A DNA stretch of 64,000 bases. Source: Mytilus galloprovincialis (lineage: Eukaryota > Mollusca > Bivalvia > Mytilida > Mytilidae). Below the pieces are notes generated by a model. The model was not told where the DNA came from. It made no database searches and was given only the letters and a program-made list of their open reading frames with translations. Every line of letters starts with the position of its first letter. The stretch's first letter is position 1. Location of the stretch: assembly GCF_965363235.1 (NCBI RefSeq), contig NC_134845.1, forward strand, positions 69,903,261 to 69,967,260. The letters run 5' to 3'. Of this stretch, positions 44,790-56,624 are shown in pieces. A program made the translations under genes and the position numbers.

Positions 44790-45127
44790 GACATTTATGT
44801 TACTACGTCTTGGCGAGGGTATCACCAGCCCAGTAGTCAACACTTCGGTGTTGACATGAATATCAATAATGTGGTCATTTTTATAAATTTCCTGTTTACA
44901 AAAATTTGAATTTTTCGAAAAATTAAGGATTTTCTTATCCCAGGCATAGATTACCTCAGCCGTATTTGGCACAACTTTTTGAAATTTTGGATCCTCAATG
45001 CTCTTCAACTTTGCACTTGTTTGGCTTTATAAATATTTTGATATGAGCGTCACTGATGAGTCTTATGTAGACGAAACGCGCGTCTGGCGTACTAAATTAT
45101 AATCCTGGTACCTTTGATAACTATTTG
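44790..45127 (+). mobile_element. Near full-length R2 unit with hammerhead ribozyme
   Basis: The unit runs from GAGGGTATCACCAGCCCAG through ATCCCAGGCATAGATTACCT, TTTGGCACAACTTTTT, CTCAATGCTCTTCAAC and TTTGGCTTTATAAATA to the ribozyme, then ends ATAATCCTGGTACCTTTGAT. The overlapping minus-strand ORF (44,775-45,008) is also partly open in the 48.5 kb copy, but its coding status is doubtful. Confidence 0.7.
45047..45090 (+). ncRNA. Type I hammerhead ribozyme (complete core)
   Basis: Core CTGATGAG (45,053-45,060), GAAA, and cleavage triplet GTC (45,082-45,084) are all present. Stem I pairs GCGTCA with TGGCGT. Stem II is GTC/GAC around TTATGTA. Stem III is a very short self-complementary CGCGCG. 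Such minimal stem III hammerheads are known from animal repeats and generally cleave best as dimers. Cleavage would follow position 45,084. The only inference is activity. Confidence 0.75.
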
Positions 45128-45799
45128 GAATAAATATATGATTTTACTAATCATATTGAGTACCATTGTTATCAATATCGATGACAAAAAAGGAAATTGC
45201 AGAGGAGAAACACTCATTTAGTTTGATAACATATAAAGTCTTTTAAGTGACATTCATATTTCGTTGATAGTAAAAAAAATCAATAATAAGTTTTTGTTAG
45301 ATAATCATGGAACCTTGGAAAAAATGGACTTAACAATGCATCGTTTAGTTAAACAAATATCTTTAATTTCCACTTTTAAACAAAAGCCTGTTCAAATAAT
45401 CATGATGATACTGAAAAGATTCTGAACATATTTTTATGTTTTCTTGGACAAACCCAAGTAAGAAATGACCACATAAAAGGAACATACATAGAACCATATA
45501 AATATTACATGCATGCACGTTCTCGGATACCATATCTCATACTACAATCACATCATTCAGAAATGCATCTAATGGGGTCCTCTTCTTATTTTGAGATTTT
45601 GCTGCTATCCAAGTTCAAATTTTGACTTATTTTATTGGAATAATTTGGCAATCCTTCAAATCTTTTGCTTCTTCTGTAATTCAGTGGTTGTTGTTCGTGC
45701 TGAATTACATATTTGTTTTACTTTCATTTTTTCGTACATTAATTATGCCATTAGTTTTTTTTTTATCTTAATCATGTGTTAATTGATTTAAAGTGGTCA

Positions 45800-45925
45800 T
45801 TTCAGGCCCTTTTTAAAAGTTGGCTATACGGTATTGTCTTTGTTCATTATTTAAGATTGTCGGGTGTCCTATATTTATAAATTTGGTCTTTTTGTCTCAT
45901 TGGCAATCATACCATATCTTTATAC
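45800..45925 (+). repeat. R1-type tail repeat
   Basis: AAAGTTGGCTATACGGTATT, TTTGTCTCATTGGCAATCAT and ACCATATCTTT match the R1-family end. 45,130-46,090 is otherwise featureless; small ORFs here and at 46,395-46,835 look like chance. Confidence 0.5.
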
Positions 45926-46089
45926 TTATTTCTAGTGACTGTATAATGAAAAGCATCATGATCCCATATGATATATATAAATTGTTGAGTTAGATTACTG
46001 ACAAATGAAAAATACATTGTGTATAAAAATAATAATATAACATCTACACACGCTTAAAAAAAAAACACGTGTCTCATGTCTATCTCTAG

Positions 46090-46330
46090 ATTAGCCTTCC
46101 GTGACAAGGTAACACTACGACTATTGAAGTTATATTTTTATATAGCGGATGTGGTCGAGTGGTCTAGAGCGCTGGACATGAGGCTAAGCGATTGGTGCTG
46201 TAGTGTATCAAAGGTGTGAGTTCGAATCCCGCTGAGGGACGAACAAAAAATTGTCAGTAGAAAATCTAACTCTAACACTGTTTGGAGTAATTTTCAGACT
46301 TATATATTAACAACAGTTTACAACACAACA
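46090..46330 (+). repeat. tRNA-derived SINE, copy 2
   Basis: GTGGTCGAGTGGTCTAGAGC (A box) and GTGAGTTCGAATCCCGCT (B box), preceded by GACAAGGTAACACTACG and followed by TGAGGGACGAACAAAA. The head is closer to a Leu/Ser-type tRNA than copy 1. It ends near AACAGTTTAC. Confidence 0.7.
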
Positions 46331-48399
46331 AAATAGAAAACTAAAAACTGAAAAACACTCCCCCTCCCCCATTCAGAACCGTAGATGATCTATTGTGCTC
46401 AATATTATCCCATACAACGCATGGTATGATATTAATCATTCGTTACAAGAACACATGTATAATATAGTTGAATGTGTAAGTTTTTACGAACATGGTATCG
46501 GTAATCGAGTCAGATGGCATACCTTAATTGGAATATGTAATACCTATATAATATTGATATATCTTTTTTGTTATTCTACCGATCGAGATAAAAATATGAA
46601 GGATTTATATCTTTTGATTGACACATGTAAATTAATGTTTGCCATCAAATCAGGTCCTGTCAAAATTTGTAATTTAATTAATTTTTTTCAAAGGAAGTGC
46701 GTTTGGTTCATTGGTTGGACGTTTTTGTCGATAGAACAACCTTTAATTTGTCGTGTAAAATCTACTCATTTGTCTACATTCGGGTTGATTTCTATAAAGG
46801 ACAGTCACCTGGTAATATTACCGAAACCGTATTAATTAAATTAACTATTATAATGATGTATTATTATGATAAACGATAAAAATGAAAAAAAAAAACCAAA
46901 AAAAAATCGTACATGAAATAGAAACCTGACGTTATAAAAACCAACATACTTCCAGAGATCGCTCAATTACGAATGAGTGTAGGTAATCCAACATATCGAA
47001 CAGCAATAGTTTAAATATCTCAAACACAAACACAACAGGAACAAAATGACAACAAATAAATACATGCTCAATGGTAACATATGAACGTTGTGGATATATT
47101 GGTTTTATGCAAATTTGTCGTAAATAACTGCAAAAAATGATCAACCCTTTACGTTATAAGCAGTGTAGTTAACCAGTTATGTTTTAAACAGTAAATTATG
47201 AAACTGGTCTAACCATGAAAGGATACAAAATACAGTGATCGTAAACACTACTTTTCTTATAGCTTTATCAAAAGTCAATCTAGCTTCAAAGAAAGATTTT
47301 AAATCAAAGTTTCTAATTTGTTTCCATTTTATATCTTATCACTGTTAACGAATCAGGTTGTGATTTAACTTCAATATTACATCACTGTTTTCTGATGCAA
47401 ATCAGCAGTGTTTTGACAACTCGTGATCGTGGACCCAAATTGTAAACCTTCTCCACTTATTAAAGTTTAATGTTTTATTATATTTTCGTAGAATGAAGCG
47501 GATTCATTATGGTATACACGAGGTATCCTTGTTTTTAAATAGAAAACTAAAAATGGAGTAACACTCACTAATTAGAAATGGTCTGAACTAGGTTTAGTAA
47601 GAAAATAAGATGTATGGTTTGTCTATATAGTTAAAATACATCTGTTTCGGGAAGTATTTAGGCATTACAAAAATATGGTTTGATATGATTCAATGACGTA
47701 ACGATGTTTCGTTCAACTATTTGAAGAGGAGGTTAATATCCTTATCAAATTGGATCTACGTGAGCTGTACTTACTACATTTAAGTAAATTTAAATTCTAT
47801 GCTCTTAATATAAAGAAATTTGCCGTTCTTCGTCTACTAATTTTTACTTTATTTTTTTATTTATGTATGTATAGTTCATAGTTTAACTTTTCGATATAGC
47901 AAAGCTTCACATTGTATGTATATGTTGTTTTGATGTATAAAAACATGTTTAAATGTATTTTTTTATAAGAACTGTTGATATTGGTTGTCATATATCATGG
48001 AAGCTGAGGATGGTATGACTCTCACGCAAAATAATAATTATATTCGGAAACATGATGGAAACATATGGGAGCAAGTTTATAGATTTTGATTTTTTCAAAG
48101 TCTTGTATTGATTTTTGCTATAAATCGTTATACAACATTCTATTCATTCAGTAAGATTTGAAGTTGCAATTGCAAATATTGATGACATGAAGGATATCTA
48201 ACATGTCTATAATTAAGCATAAATTGTTTCAATACCTCACCAGGGAATTGCAACAGATAAATTAATCCTCATAAAACAATAAAATAGGAAAGTAATGCTG
48301 TATACTTTAATGTCACTCATTAACAAATACAGGTGTAGATTTTGAAAAAAATTGAAGGAAGACAGATGAATTGATACACACATAAATTTATTTTAAAGG

Positions 48400-48900
48400 T
48401 ACCAGGTTTATAATTTGATACGACAGACGTGTGTTTCGTCTACATAAGACTCATCATTAGCGATCAGAATAAAAGAGTTAGAAAGTCAAACAAACATATA
48501 GGTGAAGAGCATTTTATAACCTAAAATATTAGAACGTTGGGCCATATACGGCTAAGGTAATCTATGCCTGGGATAAGAAAATCCTTATTTATTTGAATAA
48601 TTCATATGTTTACGGACAGTTAATTTATAAAAATGACCATATAATTGATATACAAATTGCAGACTTCTAGGCTGGTGGTACCTTCATGGACAAAACTTCC
48701 ACCAGCAGTGTCATCAACCAAGTTGTGTAAATAGTTAAAAAGTTAAAAAAAAAAAAGGTTCCTGGCTTATAGTCTACATAAGACTCATCAGTTAAGCTCA
48801 GATCAAAAAAGTTAGAAAGCCAAGCAAGAATAAAGTTGAAGAGCATTGAGGACTCAAAATTCCAAAGGTTGTGTCAAATACGGATAAGGTAATCTATATA
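48400..48900 (-). mobile_element. Tandem R2 copies with two hammerhead motifs in direct orientation
   Basis: On the minus strand the order is TTTGACACAACC, TCAATGCTCTTCAAC, first motif AACTGATGAGTCTTATGTAG (its 3' half deleted), unit body (CACTGCTGGTGG, ATCCCAGGCATAGATTACC), CCCAACGTTCTAATATT, then the second motif TGATGAGTCTTATGTAGACG with GAAA and GTC kept but one core base changed, then CAAATTATAAACCTGGTACC. The two motifs lie about 345 bp apart. Confidence 0.65.
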
Positions 48901-48904
48901 AAAA

Positions 48905-49345
48905 AGAAGATGTGGTATGAATGCCTATGTGAAAAATTTCTATTAGAAATCAAATGACACAGAAATGTACAACTATTGGTCACCTTACGGCCTTCAACAA
49001 AGACCATACCGTATAGTCATCTATAAAAGGTCCTGAAATGAAAAATGTAATACAATTCAAACGAGAAAAATAACGACCTAAATTATTTACAGTAAAAGAA
49101 CGAAAAACACATATGTAACAAATCAACAAACGCAAACCACGGAATAATGTCCTCCTGAGATGGGATAGACGTATACATACATAATAATGGCGAGGTGTAC
49201 CATGCTAGCAGGATCCCAACCCTCCCCTAAACAAGGACAGTGGTGTACCAGTACAACATGAGAATGAACTATAAAAATCGGTCGAAAAAGGCTTAACTAG
49301 GCAGATGAATACAAAAACACGAAGTTGAAGTGACCGGGCATTTGT
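48905..49345 (-). repeat. Long R1-type repeat
   Basis: GATGTGGTATGAATGCCTAT, ATGACACAGAAATGTACAAC, CACCTTACGGCCTTCAACAA, TAGTCATCTATAAAAGGTCC, ACAAACGCAAACCACGGAAT and GGATCCCAACCCTCCCCTAA occur in order. This is the most complete example of this arm in the window. 49,500-51,050 shows no gene, only AT-rich sequence. Confidence 0.6.
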
Positions 49346-51059
49346 ATATCCCAAAATCTAAAAGACACTAAGTACTGATTTGAAATTATGCATCTAAGAC
49401 TAAATAATCAATCAGCACACATCCAACATCCAATGGATTTAGTGTAAGAGGACATAAATAGTCTTCGGACATCGTGGACGACAACGATGTGGTACCAATA
49501 TACGACCGTTTTCTTTTTTAGATAAACTATAGGTTGGTGTAAATAAAAGAAAGTTTTATCATATTTTGATGCTTTTTTGTGTCAAATTTACCATGTTGTC
49601 AATTTTGTAAAGGAGTAGGTCCAGTAAGACCTCTTTTCGACCCCAAAATATAGCAGTTTTAGAAATTGTTTTACAAATTGTGAAAATGTAAACTTTAAGT
49701 TATTTATTGGAAAGTAGAATGCTTCGTTACATAAATATGGGCTGTTTTTGGACATTACAATGCACCTATATCGGGTACTAGCATCATTAAGTCATGCTAA
49801 ATTTACTGAAATCTTCACTATTTTAGCATTTTAGTTGAATTTTATGCCTGGAATACGAAATCTTAAGTCATGCAATATTCACGCTTTTCATAACAAACAA
49901 AACATTTGAAAGTATGAACACTGTTTTTATTTTTATGAATTTTCAAAAGATAAAATTCAAATAATTGAAAAATTGCTATATCAAATTATTCATTGATCAA
50001 TTAGGTTAATATTTAATCACTGTTGAAATAAAAATATTTCAAGGATCATAAATCATGACTTGTTATACGACTGCATGACTCAAAAGACATGAGTACTATG
50101 AATTTGATGCAGACCCTTAGTAAGTTAAATGAGGTCTAACTGCATTATTCTTAACACTTTTTTAGACTCATTTGTACAACTTTTTCATTGGAGAATTATT
50201 TAACAATATATTTGCATTTAACCAGACATTAAAAGTTAAATGGAGACACGTTTTCCAAATCTGTTCAATAAAAATCTACATGGCATTGATATTGGACTAT
50301 TCTCATTTTACATTAGCTGTCACGATCAGTTAACAGCGAAGGCAAAATGGGAATACACATTGCTATTGTAATGCATGCAACCAAGAGAAATTTAAATTAA
50401 AATTGATAATCCTTTATAAAAGAGATTGACCAAAGGGGGCTTAAAAACCCTTCTACAAAACACAGTTTTTGTTCATTACAGAATGATATATCTGCCAGGT
50501 CTAGTCTTTATCATCCATAAAACGTGATAATGTGAGTTCTACTGATTCACTGAATGCAAATATGACAAACTTATTGGCATTACAACAATAAAAACTTATA
50601 AACAAAATTTCAAAAGTGGCAGGACTTACAAACAAATCGACCTCGACACCTTAACGAAGATGCCGAAAAAAAAACCCACATAAAACGAAGCAAACTGAAA
50701 TTTTCAATAAATAAATTCATCAAAGATACACGGATTAAATTTTTATTTTTACGCCAGACGTGCGTTTTTCACATGCAAAATGAAATAATACAAAAACGAA
50801 AACAAAATCCTGTAAAATTTAATTATTAAACTGAAATAAAAACAAGCAAATAAAAAGAAAAATGAAAATTTTGACAACATATCATCAGGTAACGAAGGAT
50901 TCTAAAGAACTACCTGCTGAGATTATATCCTGGTAACTAATGCGCACACGTTTATAAATGTTCAAGTCTTGTAAAAATATTAAAGGACAACAAAAATTAT
51001 AAATACTACAATCGGCCTTTTAGAGGTTAACAGATTTACCTAAATTTTAAGATTTCAAT

Positions 51060-51262
51060 AGATATTAGATGTGGTATGAGTGCCAATGAAAAACTGTCCA
51101 TCTAGGTCACAATCTGTAAAAGTAAACCATTGTAGTTCAAAGCTCGGCCTTCAACAAAGAGGCTTGATTTACACCGAACAGCAAGTTATAAAGGGTCTCA
51201 AAAATGACTAAGTGTAAAACCATTCGAACAGGAAAACCAATGATATAATTAATATACTAGAT
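51060..51262 (-). repeat. R1 repeat upstream of the C4-like gene
   Basis: GATGTGGTATGAGTGCCAAT, ATCTAGGTCACAATCTGTAA, AGCTCGGCCTTCAACAAAGA, CACCGAACAGCAAGTTATAA and ACCATTCGAACAGGAAAACC. It ends about 480 bp before the start codon. Confidence 0.7.
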
Positions 51263-51742
51263 AACCCTTTAAACCACTGGTCGTTAAAACAGCAAAGATT
51301 AACCCACATCATTTTTCATTTTTTTTTTTAAAGATATTCGATAATGGGAAATGAAGATTTTGGCAAGCCTTCTTAATCCATGTTATATCTAGTACCCAGA
51401 TTATTTACAAACGATTATAGAAAGTCTTTTAGTCTAACAACAGGCTAACAAAAGGTGTATGATGTAGATTTGTTAGTCTTCATTCGGATACACATTGTTT
51501 TTATTTATATTTCGTTGTGAACGGCTGTTTATTTATTTTATTCTTAAGTGTCACTAACAAGTCTTTTTAGACGAAATGCTCAATTTTGATCCCCGATTTT
51601 ATGATAAGTTTTTATGTCGATAAAATTTACCTATAATTTTACTTTCAACAAAATATGGATTTTTTCGACATATGTTTGTCATTAATATAGTTTATACAAT
51701 CATTTCAAGGGAATTTCGGTTTATTTTGGGCTTGCTTGTACG

Positions 51743-54700
51743 ATGAAAATGAAGTCTTTTGTTTTAGTGCTCTGTATTTTGTTCTCTGGTGTGTTTTCTA
51801 AAAATGCTTTAAAAAGAAATGAACCTGAGAAAAATCAGAAAAGCAATCCACTGATTTGGCTAATTTTACAACAAAATGAACAATTACATGCATTAAGAGC
51901 TCGTTTGGTTAAGCTCCGAGATATAGCACATGAAAGCCAAAAAGACATGATTTCTCTGAAAAGAGACATGGTGGCTTTAAAATCTAGATTCGGGAATTTT
52001 GCCATTGATAGAAATGATAAATCACTTGATGAAATAAATTCTAAAGTTATTGCAGTCGCCAACAAAAAGAAAATTGACAATTTAACTACACAATTAGAAA
52101 AGTTCCACAACGGCAAATTAGAAAAGCAAATTAAGCAGCAGGTGTTATCACAGATGGAAAGATTCAACAGTTACAAAGGTAACTTAGGTAAGTTGTAAAT
52201 ACTGTTTAATACGAGGGTTTTTCAATACCTTTTACTTGACTATCCATGAAGGTCTTGCTTGGTCGGTTTAACTTACAATCAGCTAATACATGTAATAGAA
52301 CAACTTATTTTATGATTGAAGGCTTTTTGCATGTGTTTGATGTTTATTTTGATAATGAATAAGATTAAAACGCAATGTTGACTGCTGAACTTCTTCTATT
52401 GACATTTTTACCTGTTATGTCTGTTTGTGTTGTTCACATATCGATGTCAGTCTAAGGGAATTTACTGTCATACTTATGAGAGGTTTGGCTAGCTATAAAA
52501 TCAGGTTTAATCCACCATTTCTACACAAGGAAATGTCTGTACCAAGTCCGGAATATGCGTTTTTTATATTTATTTGAATTGTTTGAGATTTTAATTTTGA
52601 CATTTAATTAGGGACTTTCTGTTTTGAATTTTCCTAAGAGTTCAGTATTGTTGTGATTTAGCTTTATGACAGGAAGCTTAACTTTTACAAGTTTAGTTGA
52701 TAAGTCGTCTCAGTTTTGCAAAATTTTAAACATTTCAAAATTGATATGGTAGATCTAATTTAATCATTAGATATTTACTTTCTGATAACAGTTTTAATTA
52801 ACCCATCTCGACTTAGCTTTCACTTCTGACATCCCGATGAACAGTCAATGGAAACAAAGTACTTACAATGTTATATGTCATAGTAATAATAAATACCTAT
52901 CAATATCATATGTCTACCCTACCATATTTGCATTTAATATATGATAAATATTTGATTAATTTCAATGTATCTAACTTATTCATAACCACTATAATTTGTT
53001 TACTTACAAAAAAAACCCAAAAACCCACTTAAAATAAATCAACCAGGTAGCATTGGTTGTTTTTTTATTAATTGGGATCGTTCGCTTTATAATTCAGAGT
53101 AACTTGTCATTTGGTGTGTGTTTGCAATTTTGCACGGTTCTTTTCAGGTTGAAAAAAGGTTAAATGTTTTAACTATAGAATCAACATTCTGTTTGTTTTC
53201 TCGTTAGAAATGTTTCACGTTGTGTTATTCTTTGCCTTTTAAATCTTATTATATGAATTGTTTTGCTCAATGTTGATTGCCATTTTGTCATTTGCTGCTT
53301 GGTGTTTGTTGTCTTTCTTGCAGTAGTGCCACATCTCCATATATTTATTTTAAGTAATCCTTGGCCTTTTTAACTTTTTTGGATTCGAGAGTCACTGATG
53401 AGTCTTTTGTAGACGAAACGCGCGTCTGGCGTATATACTAAATTTAGTCCTAGTATCTATGATGAGTTTATTTACAGGTGGAGGAGATACATATGTTCGG
53501 TGGGGGAGAACAACCTGTCCAGCGAAAAATGGCACTACACTTGTGTATGCTGGTAAGTACGCATATTTCAGTCGTCGTACAATATTGATAATGATCATAA
53601 AAATGTCAGTGCGTCACTACGTGTAGATTTTGTTGAAATCACATAAATACTAAATGTTTTTCTAACAGAAGAAAATTTCCTTGAAAGTTGTTCGTGGGCA
53701 ATAATTTTCATTTAATTTTTTTTTTTTTTTAGTGTCTTTGTGCAAATCGCATTACATAATCAATTACATTATATATTGACAATTCAGTTTGAAACTCAAC
53801 ATATAGGCACATCGAAATAACCAAAAGGAAATCGAAAACAATCGATTATCAATCTGTTCTATGTTCTTTCTAAATTTAAAACCAATGATGAAGAATGTAA
53901 TGATGTGGAAAACAAACTTCTGTAGAATTTATTTTATGTTTAAATGTTTGTCACATTTGTTATAGTATCACTTTAAGGAACTGTCAATTTTATTTGTATG
54001 ATTTTGCTCATGAATCATGTGATACAGTATTTGTAAAATACATGTTTTTTTTCCATTTTCAACATAGGATATGTAATATCATTGTAAATGGAACTTGCCA
54101 TCTTTTGTCTATAGTTAGCTGTTATTATGATGCCAGTCTTTACTTGTTGATAGTTGTCCCTTTCGCCATCATACCTCATCTCCTTACTTTTATAATGGTA
54201 GGGTTTATGAAAGTCAGACAGGATTTATCTTAAAAGTCAGCTTAAACCAGTCGCGATTTATTGTTTTGCTAAGTAAAGGCAACAGTACTATACCGCTGTT
54301 TGAAAGTCATAAATTGATTGAGAAAAAAACAAACAAATCCGAGTTACAAACTAAAACCGAGAGAAACACATCAACTATAACATGTATAAGAGGGGGGAAA
54401 TTTGGAACAAATAATTGCATAATATATTAAGTGATATGTGTACATTTTTTAAATGTATATAATGAATACCTTATAATCGACAAATATTTCATTCAATTAT
54501 GAGTGAACGTAAGTTTTTGCTGCTTATTAATTTTTTGTGGTTTTGTTGCCGAAGTTTACCGATCATGATAAAAAGTCGACACAGAATCAGGCATGTCAAA
54601 CAAGAGAGATAATTGAGCACTTTGTATTTGCTTTTTAGACAGTTCTACCCTAGAACTGATCCTGACAGTTCTACCTAAAACTGATTTAGCCAGTTCTAGC

Positions 54701-56334
54701 TAGAACTGATTCTGACAGTTCTACTTAGAACAGTTCTATGGTAGAACTGTTCTAGGTAGAACTGTTCTATGACAGGTTAGAACAGTTCTATGACAGATTA
54801 TTTGTATGTGTTCATGAATATCCGACAGGATGTACCAACAAAACGAGATTCCAGTTATTGTATTATAAGGAAATTTTTATAATCAATTTACAATATACAA
54901 TTTACACTGATATACATGTTCATAGTCATCAGTGTACGGTTTTATATATGTAAATAACGATTCAATACTTTATAACATGCATAATCACAAAAAAAGTTTT
55001 AGATTTTGTAGTACATTTATCAAAATTGTGAACAGAAATGGAGAACATGTCAAAGAGACAATTACCAGACCAAAGAGCAGACAACAGCCGAAGGTCACCA
55101 ATAGGTCATCAACGCAGCGAGAGAATCCGCCATCCGGAGGTGGTCCCTAGCTGGTCCCTAAATACAATTGTGTTATAGTTCAGTGAAAACGGACGTCACA
55201 TTAATCTCCAAAACAAATAAATTAACTAAACCTAAAAAAACATACAAGACTAATAAAGGTCAGAGGCTCCTCACTTGGGACAGGCATAAAGATGTGATCG
55301 TGACCTTGATAGTTTATCAACACAGAACCATAGAGCACGTAAAATATACAGGTGATCATCAAGCAAATGTGTACATAGTGTCCCTGCGTAACTTGTTTCA
55401 CATGTACTAACCTTTTTTCATCACGGGTTTACCTCGCATTTGTTCTGTGCGATTGACGAAGTTAAAACAAAATATATCATGGCTCATTACACTGTATTCA
55501 GAAAAGCAGTCGACGAATATGAGGACTGGAAAACTATATATTTCTGAAGGATTGCGCAAGACGAATGATTTTCTTTGCAATGTTTTTCACCCATGTTTTA
55601 TAGTAAAACATTGCCAACAGTAATAAGCATATTCTTCTTTTCCAATTTAAAGTATATGATCTTAATGAAACACATTTTCATAGTTCATTGAAATATAGAC
55701 TTCATGAAATGTATAGTCAATCTGTAATACGTTGCCTATTATATGAAAACGGGGATTTCTTATCATGTAGATTACCTTGAATGATAGTATTGATAATGAC
55801 AAATATCAGATAACTTATCAATTATTCAGACATAAAGTAATTAAGTTACCGTGTTTCTATTTTTGTTTACTTACAGGTCACGCAGGTGGTGGTCATTACA
55901 CTCATGTAGGGGCACCTGCAGAACCAGTATGTCTACCAACAAACCCTAATTTCTTAAAAACATCTGGTAGCAATAACGCTTACATATACGGAATGGAATA
56001 CGAATCCGATACCCTCGGTACGAAAGCTATTAATAACGATGTACCATGCAGTGTATGTCATGTTCAATTCGGAACAACAATTATGATACCTGGAAAAACA
56101 ACATGCAATAAAGGCTGGACATTAGAGTATGCAGGAAATTTAGCTGCAGGTGGTGCAGGACAGGCTGCCGCCTCTACCTATTTATGTATCGATATGACCC
56201 CTGACTACATTCACCATGGAAGTGCTGACTACAATGGTAAGCTGTTGTATGATGTAGTCGGCCAGTGTGGATCTCTGCCGTGTCCTCCTTATCGTGAAGG
56301 ATACCCTTTAACATGTGCTGTGTGTTCTAAATGA
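51743..56334 (+). CDS. Secreted coiled-coil protein with short-chain-collagen-C4-like domain, three exons
   Basis: Exons 51743-52187, 53478-53552 and 55877-56334, all GT-AG (AG before each acceptor; GTAAGT donors) and phase 1 at both junctions; 325 residues. Residues 1-19 are a signal peptide (MKMKSFVLVLCILFSGVFS). Residues about 40-140 are charged and heptad-like, a predicted coiled coil. Residues 149-325 form the conserved domain seen at the end of sponge short-chain collagen C4 and many molluscan secreted proteins: GGGDTYVRWGRTTCP, LVYAGHAGGGHYTHVGAP, MEYESDTLG, DVPCSVCHVQFGTTIMIPGK, CNKGWTLEYAGNLAAGG, YLCIDMTPDYIHHGSADYNG, CGSLPCPPYREGY, and a terminal LTCAVCSK. There is no Gly-X-Y collagen tract; the coiled coil replaces it. 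Probably a trimeric extracellular protein. Its function in mussels is not established here. Confidence 0.85.
52465..52690 (+). repeat. Interspersed repeat R4 (intron 1 of the C4-like gene)
   Basis: GAGAGGTTTGGCTAGCTATA, GGTTTAATCCACCATTTCTA, GTACCAAGTCCGGAATATG and TTGAATTTTCCTAAGAGTTC align with 22,980-23,180. Confidence 0.65.
53375..53470 (+). ncRNA. Hammerhead ribozyme motif in an R2 fragment (core kept)
   Basis: CTGATGAG (53,395-53,402), GAC-GAAAC, and GTC (53,424-53,426) followed by TGGCGT are present. Stem II pairs GTC/GAC around TTTTGTA. Stem I is weaker than at 45 kb (AGTCA with TGGCG, one mismatch). The R2 unit is truncated upstream and ends about 10 bp before exon 2 of the C4-like gene. 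Transcripts of that gene carry it in sense orientation. Confidence 0.65.
54275..54405 (-). repeat. R4-associated tail, inverted (intron 2 of the C4-like gene)
   Basis: AAAGGCAACAGTACTATACC, TTTGAAAGTCATAAATTGAT, AATCCGAGTTACAAACTAAA and ACCGAGAGAAACACATCAA. Confidence 0.6.
54637..54798. repeat. Array of AGTTCTA/TAGAACT palindromes
   Basis: About ten half-sites in 160 bp: CAGTTCTACCCTAGAACTG, CAGTTCTACCTAAAACTG, CAGTTCTAGCTAGAACTG, CAGTTCTACTTAGAACAG, TTCTATGGTAGAACTGTTC, GGTAGAACTGTTCTATG and GGTTAGAACAGTTCTATG. Alternate units are separated by ATYCTGA or TGACAG. It lies in intron 2 of the C4-like gene. Confidence 0.75.
55020..55305 (-). repeat. Retroelement 3' fragment, family R3 (intron 2 of the C4-like gene)
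   Basis: CAGAAATGGAGAACATGTCA, AAAGAGCAGACAACAGCCGA, AGGTCACCAATAGGTCATCA, GTTCAGTGAAAACGGACGTC and CAGAGGCTCCTCACTTGGGA. It is cut short compared with the 26.9 kb copy. Confidence 0.65.
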
Positions 56335-56445
56335 AGTTTCAACATTTTGAATGATACTATTCTTTATAACACATCGGTGATACCACTTAGAAGAATTGAT
56401 TTACAAAGCTATTTCATACCCAACCATCTTTCTAGAAGTGATTTT

Positions 56446-56451
56446 AATAAA
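56446..56451 (+). terminator. Poly(A) signal of the C4-like gene
   Basis: AATAAA lies 112 bp after the stop codon. Confidence 0.65.
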
Positions 56452-56624
56452 GCAGTAAACTAATTTTACACGTACGAACTGTTATATAAAATCTATATGT
56501 AAAAGAATATCAATATAATTCAAACAAAACTATGTATTACAACACATAAAACGTTAAATTAAACAGCTACATTACTTTTCTGTGGTTTTTGTTTTGTTAA
56601 TTTGTTAATTGAGTTGATTTTGGG

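Noticed and set aside
44775-45008. 77-codon minus-strand ORF as a gene
   Set aside because: It lies wholly in the R2 repeat, antisense to the ribozyme. The sister copy at 48.5 kb is only partly open.
46395-46835. 146-codon plus-strand ORF
   Set aside because: No ATG at the open start, no splice partner, no recognisable motif, AT-driven composition. Treated as chance, though I cannot exclude a repeat-derived frame.
51835-52167. 110-codon minus-strand ORF
   Set aside because: It is an antisense shadow of the coiled-coil exon of the C4-like gene.
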